From: Emcibacteraceae bacterium
GTDB lineage: Bacteria > Pseudomonadota > Alphaproteobacteria > Sphingomonadales > Emcibacteraceae
NCBI GenBank assembly: GCA_016763335.1
Contig: JAESUD010000315.1
Span: forward strand, 1-11,996
DNA length: 11,996 bases
Direction of reading: 5' to 3'
In this document: positions 1-6,628 of the stretch, one piece after another
How the letters are laid out: each line of letters starts with the position of its first letter
Numbering within the stretch: the first letter of the stretch is position 1
The notes under the pieces: model-generated
What the model was told of the DNA's origin: nothing
Databases searched by the model: none
The model's input: only the letters and a program-made list of their open reading frames with translations
Translations under genes and position numbers: made by a program

Positions 1-545
1 GAGGCGCAGGCACCATTGAGTTCCTCTATGAAAACGGTGAATTTTATTTCATTGAAATGAATACAAGACTTCAGGTAGAGCATCCGGTAACAGAAATGAT
101 CACCGGTATTGATCTTGTCCGTGAACAAATCCGCATTGCTGACGGGCTACCACTTCAATTCAAGCAGGAAGACATCAAATTTTCCGGTCATGCGATTGAG
201 TGCCGTATTAATGCAGAAGATCCGTTTACATTTATGCCATCACCGGGCCAGATTAAAGATTATCATACCCCCGGCGGTCTTGATGTTCGGGTTGATAGCG
301 GGCTTTATACCCGTTATAAAATCCCGCCCCATTATGACAGCATGATTGCCAAGCTTATCGTACACGGTAAAACCCGCAATGAATGTCTAATGCGTCTGCG
401 CCGTTGTCTTGAAGAATATGTCATTGACGGTATTAAAACGACCATACCGCTTCATCAAAAACTGATACGCGAAGATGATTTCATTAATGGCGATTATAAT
501 ATTCATTGGCTTGAAAAATATCTCGATAATTTAGTCACTGAATAA
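1..545 (+). CDS. accC: Acetyl-CoA carboxylase biotin carboxylase subunit, C-terminal part (5' end outside window)
   Basis: Biotin carboxylase uses ATP and bicarbonate to carboxylate biotin on the carrier protein AccB, the first half-reaction of acetyl-CoA carboxylase in cytosolic fatty-acid synthesis. The frame is open from base 3 and begins GAGTIEFLYE, then EMNTRLQVEHPVTEM, the strongly conserved ATP-grasp active-site strand. It is followed by the biotin carboxylase C-terminal domain (GHAIECRINAEDP, PPHYDSMIAKLI, IDGIKTTIPLH). About 180 residues are visible and roughly the first 270 of a usual ~450 are missing to the left, so the ATG at 57 is internal and not a start. The stop is followed after 8 bp by aat, so the two are probably co-transcribed. 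I see no damage in the visible part. Family identity is clear from sequence; the presence of accB upstream is only expected. Confidence 0.96.
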   Translation, partial: GAGTIEFLYENGEFYFIEMNTRLQVEHPVTEMITGIDLVREQIRIADGLPLQFKQEDIKFSGHAIECRINAEDPFTFMPSPGQIKDYHTPGGLDVRVDSGLYTRYKIPPHYDSMIAKLIVHGKTRNECLMRLRRCLEEYVIDGIKTTIPLHQKLIREDDFINGDYNIHWLEKYLDNLVTE

Positions 546-553
546 GGTAACCT

Positions 554-1210
554 ATGGAGATCACTAAAGAACTCCTTCTAAATGCTTATATGCAGGGCAT
601 TTTTCCGATGGCGGAAAGTGCCGATGCCGATAATATATTTTGGGTTGATCCGGACGAGCGGGGTATATTCCCGCTCGATAATTTTCATATTCCCAAGAAA
701 CTTGCCCGCAAGATAAAAGCCCAACCCTTTGATATTCGCATCAATACGGCCTTTAAACAGGTAATGATTAAATGTGCGGAACCGACGGATAATATTGACC
801 GTCAAAATACGTGGATAAACGATCTTATTTTAACTCGTTACTGCGAACTTCATGAACTTGGATATGCCCACAGCATTGAATGCTGGCAGGATGAAAAACT
901 GGTTGGTGGTCTTTACGGTGTTTCAATCAACGGTGCCTTTTGCGGCGAAAGCATGTTTCATGATGTCACCGACGCCAGTAAAGTTGCATTGGTATATTTA
1001 GTGGCACGGTTACGGGTTGGTGGTTATACCCTGCTCGACACCCAGTTTGTCACCGATCATTTAAGTCAGTTTGGTGCCATTGAAATTTCCCGCAAAGAAT
1101 ACCGCGCTAGATTAGCGGAAGCACTGCTGGTTGAAAATACTGATTTTTATTCATTGTCCGAAGATGCAGACGGATCAACCATTCTGCAATCGGTAACCCA
1201 GACATCATAA
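554..1210 (+). CDS. aat: Leucyl/phenylalanyl-tRNA--protein transferase
   Basis: Aat transfers Leu or Phe from aminoacyl-tRNA to the N-terminus of proteins beginning with Arg or Lys, marking them for ClpS/ClpAP degradation (N-end rule) in the cytosol. The 218-residue protein is complete. It has the family hallmarks in order: MQGIFPMAES near residue 13, FWVDPDERGIFP near 29, TWIND near 86, LGYAHSIECW near 102, GGLYGVSINGAFCGESMF near 117, and LLDTQFVTDHLSQFGA near 159. The ATG at 554 is preceded by AAGG (544-547), which overlaps the accC stop codon, giving a spacing of 6. The C-terminal tail ends TQTS, as I recall for alphaproteobacterial Aat. The last 64 bp overlap the end of the oppositely oriented DUF2155 gene. 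Accessory to general proteostasis; no dedicated regulation is visible. Confidence 0.96.
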   Translation: MEITKELLLNAYMQGIFPMAESADADNIFWVDPDERGIFPLDNFHIPKKLARKIKAQPFDIRINTAFKQVMIKCAEPTDNIDRQNTWINDLILTRYCELHELGYAHSIECWQDEKLVGGLYGVSINGAFCGESMFHDVTDASKVALVYLVARLRVGGYTLLDTQFVTDHLSQFGAIEISRKEYRARLAEALLVENTDFYSLSEDADGSTILQSVTQTS

Positions 1211-1536
1211 ACGGCATGTTCAAGTGGGGAAATCGCAGGACTTGATGCAAACATCCACCCGGAAAACACTCGCACTGGTTCCCCCATATGGCCTAGATCG
1301 GTTATTTCAAGAAAGGCAACAGATTCCGGTGTTTCTTCCGGCGGGTTTGAGCGACAGTTGCGCATGGTAATTTCCAACGTTCCGAATTTCACCGTTTCAT
1401 TGCGCACAACATTTATCGTTTTGAGCTTTGCAGTAATTTTATCAAGCGCACCGAGCGTAACAACAGGTACTTCCTGCGCAACGGCACTTAACGCCATAAA
1501 TATAATGGATAATATTATTAAAGGTCCGCGAACCAT
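1147..1536 (-). CDS. DUF2155 domain-containing secreted protein
   Basis: A small exported protein of unknown function. From the ATG at 1536 it is 129 residues, with a signal peptide (MVRGPLIILSIIFMALSAVA, likely cut after AVA). The DUF2155 core follows: ALDKITAKLKTI, FGTLEITMRNCRSNPPEETPE, AFLEI, RVFSGWMFASSPAISPLEHAVYDVWVTDC. Two cysteines, in MRNC and TDC, are placed to form a disulphide in the periplasm (inference). The frame is open further upstream to an ATG at 1566, but that would place ten residues inside mlaD ahead of the signal peptide; the 1536 start lies 4 bp after the mlaD stop and gives a clean leader. It is the third gene of the leftward unit after the NDUFA12-like gene and mlaD. 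Its conserved C-terminal YDVWVTDC is encoded opposite the tail of aat. The domain call is solid; the role is not known. Confidence 0.88.
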   Translation of the reverse strand: MVRGPLIILSIIFMALSAVAQEVPVVTLGALDKITAKLKTINVVRNETVKFGTLEITMRNCRSNPPEETPESVAFLEITDLGHMGEPVRVFSGWMFASSPAISPLEHAVYDVWVTDCRMVDPSASSDNE

Positions 1537-1540
1537 AATG

Positions 1541-1987
1541 TTATTCGCCGTCGCCGCTACCGGCAAATTTGCTCAATATACCTAAGAAATCAACGGCCCC
1601 TTGGGTTTCTGTAATTTCGTCGCCCTCTTCAAGCATCACATCGCTACCACCTGGGTCAAGTACAAGGTAATTACCACCAAGAAGTCCCTCTGATGTAATT
1701 TTTGCGAATGTATCTTCTGGAAGTTGGATACTGTCATCAATATTCATTTCCACGACTGCACCAAAAGTTTCCTTATCAAGTCTCTGGCCAGTAATAGTTC
1801 CTACGTTAATGCCGCTGATTTTTACTTCACCACCAATGGCAAGACCGTCAATTTTATCAAATACAGCATAATATGTTGTACCGCCTGTTCCGCTGACCCC
1901 TGTATTACTGAATGCAAAAAACAGAAAACTACCTGTAATCAACAGAACCACAGCGCCCATAATTGTTTCAACCAGTTTATTGCTCAT
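1541..1987 (-). CDS. mlaD: Outer membrane lipid asymmetry maintenance protein MlaD (MCE domain)
   Basis: MlaD is the inner-membrane-anchored, hexamer-forming MCE subunit of the MlaFEDB lipid transporter, which moves phospholipids between inner and outer membranes to keep outer-leaflet asymmetry. The 148-residue protein has a single N-terminal membrane segment (about residues 9-26, IMGAVVLLITGSFLFFAF). A periplasmic MCE domain follows (about 38-115): YYAVFDKIDGLAIGGEVKISG, VGTITGQRLD, and ITSEGLLGGNYLVLDPGG. The C-terminus ends with the hydrophobic AVDFLGILSKF helix typical of MlaD. The ATG at 1987 has an AGGAG Shine-Dalgarno about 9 nt upstream. Here it sits apart from mlaF/mlaE, between the NDUFA12-like and DUF2155 genes, an arrangement I recognise from alphaproteobacteria. 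The gap from the upstream gene is 30 bp, indicating an operon. Confidence 0.93.
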   Translation of the reverse strand: MSNKLVETIMGAVVLLITGSFLFFAFSNTGVSGTGGTTYYAVFDKIDGLAIGGEVKISGINVGTITGQRLDKETFGAVVEMNIDDSIQLPEDTFAKITSEGLLGGNYLVLDPGGSDVMLEEGDEITETQGAVDFLGILSKFAGSGDGE

Positions 1988-2017
1988 ATAAAATGCTCCT
2001 AAAGCTAAGCTTTAATT

Positions 2018-2401
2018 TCAAGGGGTCCAGGCTTCATAATCGCCAGTTGATTTTTTACGCATCCCACCTTCGGTTAATGCACCGCTTGGTGAATAGGCAT
2101 TCACAGTACCGGTTTGGTTTGGTAGATGGTCTTTTTCCCAGCTTTTAATAGTACGGGGTTTTTCAAGTGGCGTATGATCAACAATTTTATGGAGCCAAGC
2201 ATGCCATTCCGGTTGAATGGAACTTGCTTCGATTTCACCAGCAAAAATAACCCAACGCTTTTTACCGTCTTTGGAAACATAATATTTATTGCCAATCACA
2301 TCTTCGCCAACATTTACACCTTTAAAAAAAGTGTGGATCAGAGTTCCGATAGTCGCAACATGCCACCAACCAAAAATTCGTCTAATCAATCTAACAAGCA
2401 T
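2018..2401 (-). CDS. NADH:ubiquinone oxidoreductase subunit NDUFA12 family protein
   Basis: An alphaproteobacterial relative of the mitochondrial complex I accessory subunit NDUFA12 (B17.2), a peripheral-arm assembly or stability subunit on the cytoplasmic face of respiratory complex I. At 127 residues it carries the family signature: VGEDVIGNKYYVSKDGKKRWVIF (about 31-53), then EIEASSIQPEWHAWLHKIVDHTP (about 56-78), then a low-complexity proline/glycine tail ending YEAWTP. The ATG at 2401 is preceded by GGATA about 5 nt upstream. It is the first gene of a leftward unit followed by mlaD and DUF2155; in many alphaproteobacteria this gene is likewise far from the main nuo cluster. Nothing in the sequence looks damaged. 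Confidence 0.92.
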   Translation of the reverse strand: MLVRLIRRIFGWWHVATIGTLIHTFFKGVNVGEDVIGNKYYVSKDGKKRWVIFAGEIEASSIQPEWHAWLHKIVDHTPLEKPRTIKSWEKDHLPNQTGTVNAYSPSGALTEGGMRKKSTGDYEAWTP

Positions 2402-2447
2402 ATCTTATCCAATTATTATCTTGGGAATTAATAAATTCATCATTCAT

Positions 2448-2476
2448 TCTATACCCCGAAGCGCAAAAGAGAACAA
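2448..2476 (-). promoter_or_regulatory. Candidate sigma70-type promoter for the NDUFA12/mlaD/DUF2155 unit
   Basis: Read on the minus strand, TTGTTC (2476-2471) and TATAGA (2453-2448) are separated by exactly 17 bp, about 47 bp upstream of the first start codon of the leftward unit. The match to consensus is moderate (TTG of the -35, TATA of the -10). The spacer is GC-richer than its surroundings. The call rests on spacing and position only. Confidence 0.35.
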
Positions 2477-2645
2477 CCATTAAAGCAACTCATCCCTGTT
2501 ATAGTTATCATAAATATTGATTAAGCTTGGCAATAATAAGGCCTTGCTTTCACTCACAATGATAAAATAGATAAACAAGTCAAATAATTAGGCCTATTTT
2601 TGCATAAAAGCTGCATATATGACATTTCTCCCTCGACTCACACAA

Positions 2646-2693
2646 ACACTACATCTAGTCATTAGCGTTTATGTCAACCACAAAATATATGAA
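2646..2693 (+). promoter_or_regulatory. Putative tandem NrdR boxes upstream of nrdJ
   Basis: Site 1 (2646-2661, ACACTACATCTAGTCA) matches the NrdR-box consensus acaCwAtATaTwGtgt at 12 of 16 positions. Site 2 (2678-2693, CCACAAAATATATGAA) matches at 10 of 16. They start 32 bp apart, about three helical turns, which is the spacing known for functional NrdR box pairs. NrdR is the ATP/dATP-sensing repressor of ribonucleotide reductase genes, so the location about 150-195 bp ahead of nrdJ fits. No clear -35/-10 pair was found around them. Confidence 0.5.
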
Positions 2694-2840
2694 AAAACAC
2701 TTTATCAAGACAGCATCTTAAGTTAATATTTTCCATAGAATCGAAACAGAATAAAAATAATTAAGAATAAAAAATATTACAAAATTTAATGATCATTTTA
2801 AAAGAATTTAAAGCTTTCTTTTAAGTGCAAGGAAATAATA

Positions 2841-5051
2841 ATGAAAATCCAAAGGTGCTATACAAAATCGTCAAAATCAGCTTATGAGGACATCACATTT
2901 CGGTCGACAAATAGTGAAATCCGCAACCCTGATGGTGAATTAATTTTTGGATTAAATGATTTTGAAGTGCCTAATGGCTGGTCACAAGTGGCGTCGGATA
3001 TTATTGCGCAAAAATATTTCCGCAAAGCCGGCGTTCCCGCATGTCTTATTTCTATACCTGAAAAAGATATTCCTGAATGGCTTTGGCGTCATAAACCGGA
3101 TGATAAAGCATTGGACGCCCTGCCCGAAGATGAAAGATATGGCCCCGAAACCAGTGCAAAACAGGTTTTCAACCGCCTTGCCGGCACATGGACATACTGG
3201 GGTTGGAAAGGTGATTATTTCGACGATGAAAAAGACGCCAAAGCATTTTATGATGAACTGAGCTTTATGCTCGCCAGTCAAATGTGTGCGCCAAATTCAC
3301 CGCAATGGTTTAATACCGGACTTCATTGGGCTTATGGTATCGACGGCCCGTCGCAAGGTCATTATTATGTCGATCATAAAACAAAGAAACTCACCCGTTC
3401 AAAAAGCTCTTATGAACATCCGCAGCCTCATGCTTGTTTCATTCAAGGGGTAAAGGACGATTTGGTCGGCGACGGCGGCATTATGGATCTTTGGACCCGT
3501 GAAGCGCGCCTGTTTAAATATGGCTCTGGCACTGGCAGTAATTTTTCTACTATCCGTGGATCAGGGGAAAGCCTTTCTGGTGGCGGTTCCTCGTCCGGGT
3601 TAATGAGTTTCCTTAAAATCGGCGATAAATCAGCCGGTGCCATTAAATCCGGCGGCACAACAAGACGCGCGGCCAAAATGGTCATTGTTGATATTGATCA
3701 CCCCGATATCGAAGAGTTTATTAACTGGAAAGTGATTGAAGAACAAAAAGTATCCGCACTAGTGACCGGTTCAAAAATCACCGAAAGACATGCCAAAGTA
3801 ATTATGACCGCTTGCCATATGGATATGGAAGATGCCTGCGACCCTAAAGCCAACGACACTTTAAAAACGGCAATGCTTGCCGCCCGTCGTGATCTGATCC
3901 CGGAAAACACTATTCAGCGTGTGATCGGCTTTGCTAAACAAGGCTTTAAAGAAATTGATTTTAAAACCTATGATACCGATTGGGATTCAGAAGCCTATTC
4001 AACGGTTTCGGGTCAAAACTCAAATAATACCGTACGGGTGAGTGATGAATTCATGCAAGCCGTGGAAAATGACGATGACTGGAACCTGATCCGCCGCACC
4101 GACGGAAAAATTGATAAAACCGTTAGTGCCAGTGAACTTTGGCAAGATATCGGCCAAAGCGCATGGCAATGTGCTGACCCGGGACTTCAGTTCCATACAA
4201 CGATCAATGACTGGCATACTTGCCCGAACAGCGGTGAAATTCGCGCGTCCAACCCTTGCTCGGAATATATGTTCCTTGATGATACGGCTTGTAATCTTGC
4301 CTCACTTAATTTGATGAAATTCAAAACGTCAAATGATGATTTCGATGTTGAGAGTTTTGAACATGCCACCCGCCTATGGACTATTGTTCTTGAAATCGCT
4401 GTGACAATGGCACAGTTCCCGTCAAAAGAAATAGCCCAACGCAGTTATGATTTTAGAACACTAGGCCTTGGTTTTGCCAATATCGGATCCCTTATCATGT
4501 CGTGCGGTTATTCATATGACAGCGACGAAGGTCGCGCCCTTTGCGGGTCTATCAGCGCGTTGATGACAGGTATTAGTTATAAAACTTCGGCAGAAATGGC
4601 CGCGGAACTCGGTGCATTTCCAAAATATCATGAAAACCGCTCACCAATGCTACAGGTCATTCATAATCACCGTACTGCCGCATGGGGTAAATCCTATTAC
4701 CGCGGGCTTCATACAAAACCCGCGCCATTAGATATCGATAATTGCCCATTTAAAGAAATTACCACTGCTGCGGGTCGCTCGTGGGATATTGCGCTCGCAA
4801 ACGGTGAAAAGTTTGGTTTTAGAAACGCCCAAACCACCGTGATCGCCCCTACTGGCACCATTGGCCTCGTTATGGACTGTGATACGACCGGTATTGAACC
4901 TGATTTTGCCTTGGTAAAATTTAAAAAACTTGCTGGCGGCGGATATTTTAAAATCATCAACCGCATGGTTCCCCACGCCCTTAAACATTGGGTTATACCC
5001 CAAAACAAATTGGTGAAATATCATCATATGCCGTCGGACATGGCAATTTAA
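2841..5051 (+). CDS. nrdJ: Vitamin B12-dependent ribonucleotide reductase (class II), N-terminal/catalytic part; interrupted by frameshift
   Basis: Class II ribonucleotide reductase reduces ribonucleotides to deoxyribonucleotides with adenosylcobalamin as radical source, independent of oxygen. This frame gives 736 residues, of which the first 716 are genuine and the last 20 are off-frame. It begins like alphaproteobacterial NrdJ (RRY-type start, [30 protein letters not shown]). [19 protein letters not shown], then [11 protein letters not shown] with redox Cys199, [43 protein letters not shown] with catalytic N471/C473/E475, and [20 protein letters not shown] follow. The start at 2841 has AAGGA 7 nt upstream. 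At 4986-4988 the conserved reading (VPHALKH followed by LGYTPKQI) jumps to the -1 frame, and this frame stops at 5051. The remaining third of the protein is in the next entry. Confidence 0.93.
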   Translation: MKIQRCYTKSSKSAYEDITFRSTNSEIRNPDGELIFGLNDFEVPNGWSQVASDIIAQKYFRKAGVPACLISIPEKDIPEWLWRHKPDDKALDALPEDERYGPETSAKQVFNRLAGTWTYWGWKGDYFDDEKDAKAFYDELSFMLASQMCAPNSPQWFNTGLHWAYGIDGPSQGHYYVDHKTKKLTRSKSSYEHPQPHACFIQGVKDDLVGDGGIMDLWTREARLFKYGSGTGSNFSTIRGSGESLSGGGSSSGLMSFLKIGDKSAGAIKSGGTTRRAAKMVIVDIDHPDIEEFINWKVIEEQKVSALVTGSKITERHAKVIMTACHMDMEDACDPKANDTLKTAMLAARRDLIPENTIQRVIGFAKQGFKEIDFKTYDTDWDSEAYSTVSGQNSNNTVRVSDEFMQAVENDDDWNLIRRTDGKIDKTVSASELWQDIGQSAWQCADPGLQFHTTINDWHTCPNSGEIRASNPCSEYMFLDDTACNLASLNLMKFKTSNDDFDVESFEHATRLWTIVLEIAVTMAQFPSKEIAQRSYDFRTLGLGFANIGSLIMSCGYSYDSDEGRALCGSISALMTGISYKTSAEMAAELGAFPKYHENRSPMLQVIHNHRTAAWGKSYYRGLHTKPAPLDIDNCPFKEITTAAGRSWDIALANGEKFGFRNAQTTVIAPTGTIGLVMDCDTTGIEPDFALVKFKKLAGGGYFKIINRMVPHALKHWVIPQNKLVKYHHMPSDMAI
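4986..4991 (+). other. Frameshift point in nrdJ (apparent 1-nt deletion in a T run)
   Basis: The upstream frame reads ...ALK-H with codon CAT at 4986-4988; the downstream frame resumes as L-G-Y with TTG starting at base 4988. Inserting one T here (CAT TTG GGT) restores a continuous 1209-residue NrdJ, matching the usual alphaproteobacterial length of about 1200. No slippery heptamer of the X XXY YYZ type is present, and no Shine-Dalgarno or ATG supports separate initiation of the second frame. Confidence 0.85.
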
Positions 5052-6469
5052 TCCGCGCGCCGCATATCAACCATAATAGCCTTAAAGCAAAAGGGTTCGC
5101 TACTGCGCAGATTGATCAGATTGAAAAAGCTATTGAAAGCGCGTTTGATATTACATTTGCTTTTAACCGCTGGACGTTTGGGGATGATTTCTGCACCGAA
5201 GTTCTTGGCTTTACCAGCGAACAGTTAAACGATCCCGCTTTTAATATGCTTAGAGAATTTGGCTTTAGTAAAAAACAGATAGAAGAAGCCAACGAATATA
5301 GCACCGGTACATTTACCCTAGAGAATGCCCCGCATATAAAAGACGAACATTTATCCGTGTTTGATTGCGCAAATCCCTGTGGTAAAAAAGGCAAACGTTT
5401 CCTAAGTGCAAAAAGCCACATTTATATGATGGCGGCGGCACAACCGTTTATTTCCGGTGCCATTTCAAAAACCGTAAATATGCCAAGCTCGGCAACCATC
5501 GAAGATTGCATGGATGCCTATAAACTGTCGTGGCGACTTGGGTTAAAGGCCAATGCCATTTACCGCGATAATTCAAAATTAAGCCAACCGCTCAGCGCCG
5601 TTTTTCTTGATGAAGAAGAAGTGGAAGACATTCCTCTGCTTGAAAAAACAATTGCGATTACTGAAAAAATTGCTGAAAAAATAGCGGAGCAATCCGCTCA
5701 AGTCAAAAGACATAAATTACCAACAAGGCGTAAAGGTTACACACAAAAAGCCAGCGTTGGCGGCCATAAAGTCTATTTACGTAGTGGCGAATATGACGAT
5801 GGGACACTCGGTGAAATATTCATCGATATGCATAAGGAAGGCGCAGCGTTCCGTAGCCTGATGAACAATTTTGCCATCGCCATCTCCATCGGCCTTCAAT
5901 ACGGCGTACCACTTGATGAATTTGTCGATGCGTTTACCTTCACCCGCTTTGAACCATCAGGACAGGTTACCGGTAATGATGCCATTAAAATGGCCACGTC
6001 GGTACTTGATTATATTTTCCGCGAACTTGCAGTTTCTTATCTTGGCCGCACCGATCTTGCCCATGTGGTTCCCGAAGACTTAATGCCCGACTCGGTTGGT
6101 TCCGGTGACAGCGCAATATCATCAGATGAATATATCGCCCAGACCGACACTGCCCTTCACCGGGTTATTGGCCTGACCAGCACCGGATATGTTAGAAAAA
6201 ACAACCTATATGTTTTGAAACAAGAAAAAGTTGAAACCAATAAAACCACATCTTTTGCCATTAGCGATGATACTAAAATTGCTGTCGGTGCAGAGCTTAT
6301 AACTGAAACGACAAATACCCGTGAACACAAGCGTTCAAGCCAGATTATTGAAGCCAGAATTAAAGGTTATGAAGGCGATGGTTGCGGTGAATGCGGTAAT
6401 TTTACAATGGTTAGAAACGGAACTTGCTTGAAATGTGATACCTGTGGCTCGACCAATGGTTGTTCATGA
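4988..6469 (+). CDS. nrdJ: Vitamin B12-dependent ribonucleotide reductase (class II), C-terminal part, out of frame with the N-terminal part
   Basis: This frame holds the last 493 residues of NrdJ. It opens with [19 protein letters not shown], which continues the upstream frame without a gap in homology. Later come [11 protein letters not shown] and [19 protein letters not shown] (end of the barrel). A charged linker rich in EKIAEKIAE follows, then the alphaproteobacterial C-terminal domain ([43 protein letters not shown]). The end is a cysteine cluster, [22 protein letters not shown], that looks zinc-ribbon-like and probably carries the C-terminal redox cysteines that re-reduce the active site. 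The nominal TTG at 4988 lacks a ribosome binding site, so it is best read as one gene with the previous entry. The coding quality is undamaged right to the stop at 6469. Confidence 0.9.
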   Translation: MGYTPKQIGEISSYAVGHGNLIRAPHINHNSLKAKGFATAQIDQIEKAIESAFDITFAFNRWTFGDDFCTEVLGFTSEQLNDPAFNMLREFGFSKKQIEEANEYSTGTFTLENAPHIKDEHLSVFDCANPCGKKGKRFLSAKSHIYMMAAAQPFISGAISKTVNMPSSATIEDCMDAYKLSWRLGLKANAIYRDNSKLSQPLSAVFLDEEEVEDIPLLEKTIAITEKIAEKIAEQSAQVKRHKLPTRRKGYTQKASVGGHKVYLRSGEYDDGTLGEIFIDMHKEGAAFRSLMNNFAIAISIGLQYGVPLDEFVDAFTFTRFEPSGQVTGNDAIKMATSVLDYIFRELAVSYLGRTDLAHVVPEDLMPDSVGSGDSAISSDEYIAQTDTALHRVIGLTSTGYVRKNNLYVLKQEKVETNKTTSFAISDDTKIAVGAELITETTNTREHKRSSQIIEARIKGYEGDGCGECGNFTMVRNGTCLKCDTCGSTNGCS

Positions 6470-6570
6470 TGATGGCATGAGATCAAAACCTTAAATATAT
6501 CTATAGTTTTAAAGAAATTTTTACTATTTTTTTACCAAATTAGGTCACTCTTATCCTTCATTCAAATTTT

Positions 6571-6590
6571 AGGAGGATTTTGGACCTCCT
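6571..6590 (+). promoter_or_regulatory. Hairpin pairing AGGAGG with CCTCCT upstream of the GGDEF/EAL gene
   Basis: AGGAGG (6571-6576) and CCTCCT (6585-6590) are perfectly complementary around an 8-nt loop, about 40 nt before the ATG at 6629. AGGAGG is an ideal Shine-Dalgarno and CCTCCT is its anti-SD complement. No T run follows, so a terminator is unlikely. The rest of the 159-bp nrdJ-to-GGDEF/EAL spacer is A/T-rich without other recognisable signals. Confidence 0.35.
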
Positions 6591-6628
6591 GTGATTAATA
6601 GTAAAGCAAGTTTTAAGGCACAGTATAT

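Larger units (their letters stand above)
2402..2840. other. AT-rich divergent intergenic region
   Basis: This 439-bp spacer separates the leftward NDUFA12 unit from nrdJ and is visibly poorer in GC than the genes. I see no protein-coding frame with a ribosome binding site, no tRNA and no cobalamin riboswitch consensus. Besides the candidate leftward promoter and the NrdR-like pair, it contains a 9-bp inverted repeat just before the nrdJ ribosome binding site and otherwise mostly A/T tracts. Confidence 0.7.

Noticed and set aside
1537..1566. Longer DUF2155 start at 1566 inside mlaD
   Set aside because: The extra ten residues precede the signal peptide and spoil it; the 1536 start sits just after the mlaD stop.
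2697..2712. A third NrdR box (ACACTTTATCAAGACA)
   Set aside because: It matches 10 of 16 consensus positions but lacks the central symmetry and is not at the expected spacing from site 1 (51 bp) or site 2 (19 bp).
2402..2840. Cobalamin riboswitch upstream of the B12-dependent reductase
   Set aside because: The conserved B12-box core (GCCACTG-like) and a GC-rich multi-helix fold are absent; the region is nearly all A/T tracts. NrdJ genes are also not usual targets of this riboswitch.
4980..5000. Programmed -1 ribosomal frameshifting in nrdJ
   Set aside because: No slippery heptamer or evident downstream stimulatory hairpin; a missing T is simpler.
4988..5051. Naturally split class II reductase like the NrdJa/NrdJb pair of Pseudomonas
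   Set aside because: The second frame starts inside a conserved segment, overlaps the first by 64 bp, and has no ATG or ribosome binding site near the junction.
3443..5421. Antisense open frames of 60-100 codons inside nrdJ
   Set aside because: They mirror the highly conserved nrdJ frame, show no ribosome binding sites and no recognisable protein features.
6470..6628. Cyclic-di-GMP (GEMM) riboswitch before the GGDEF/EAL gene
   Set aside because: No GEMM-type conserved core or two-helix architecture is visible in this short A/T-rich spacer.
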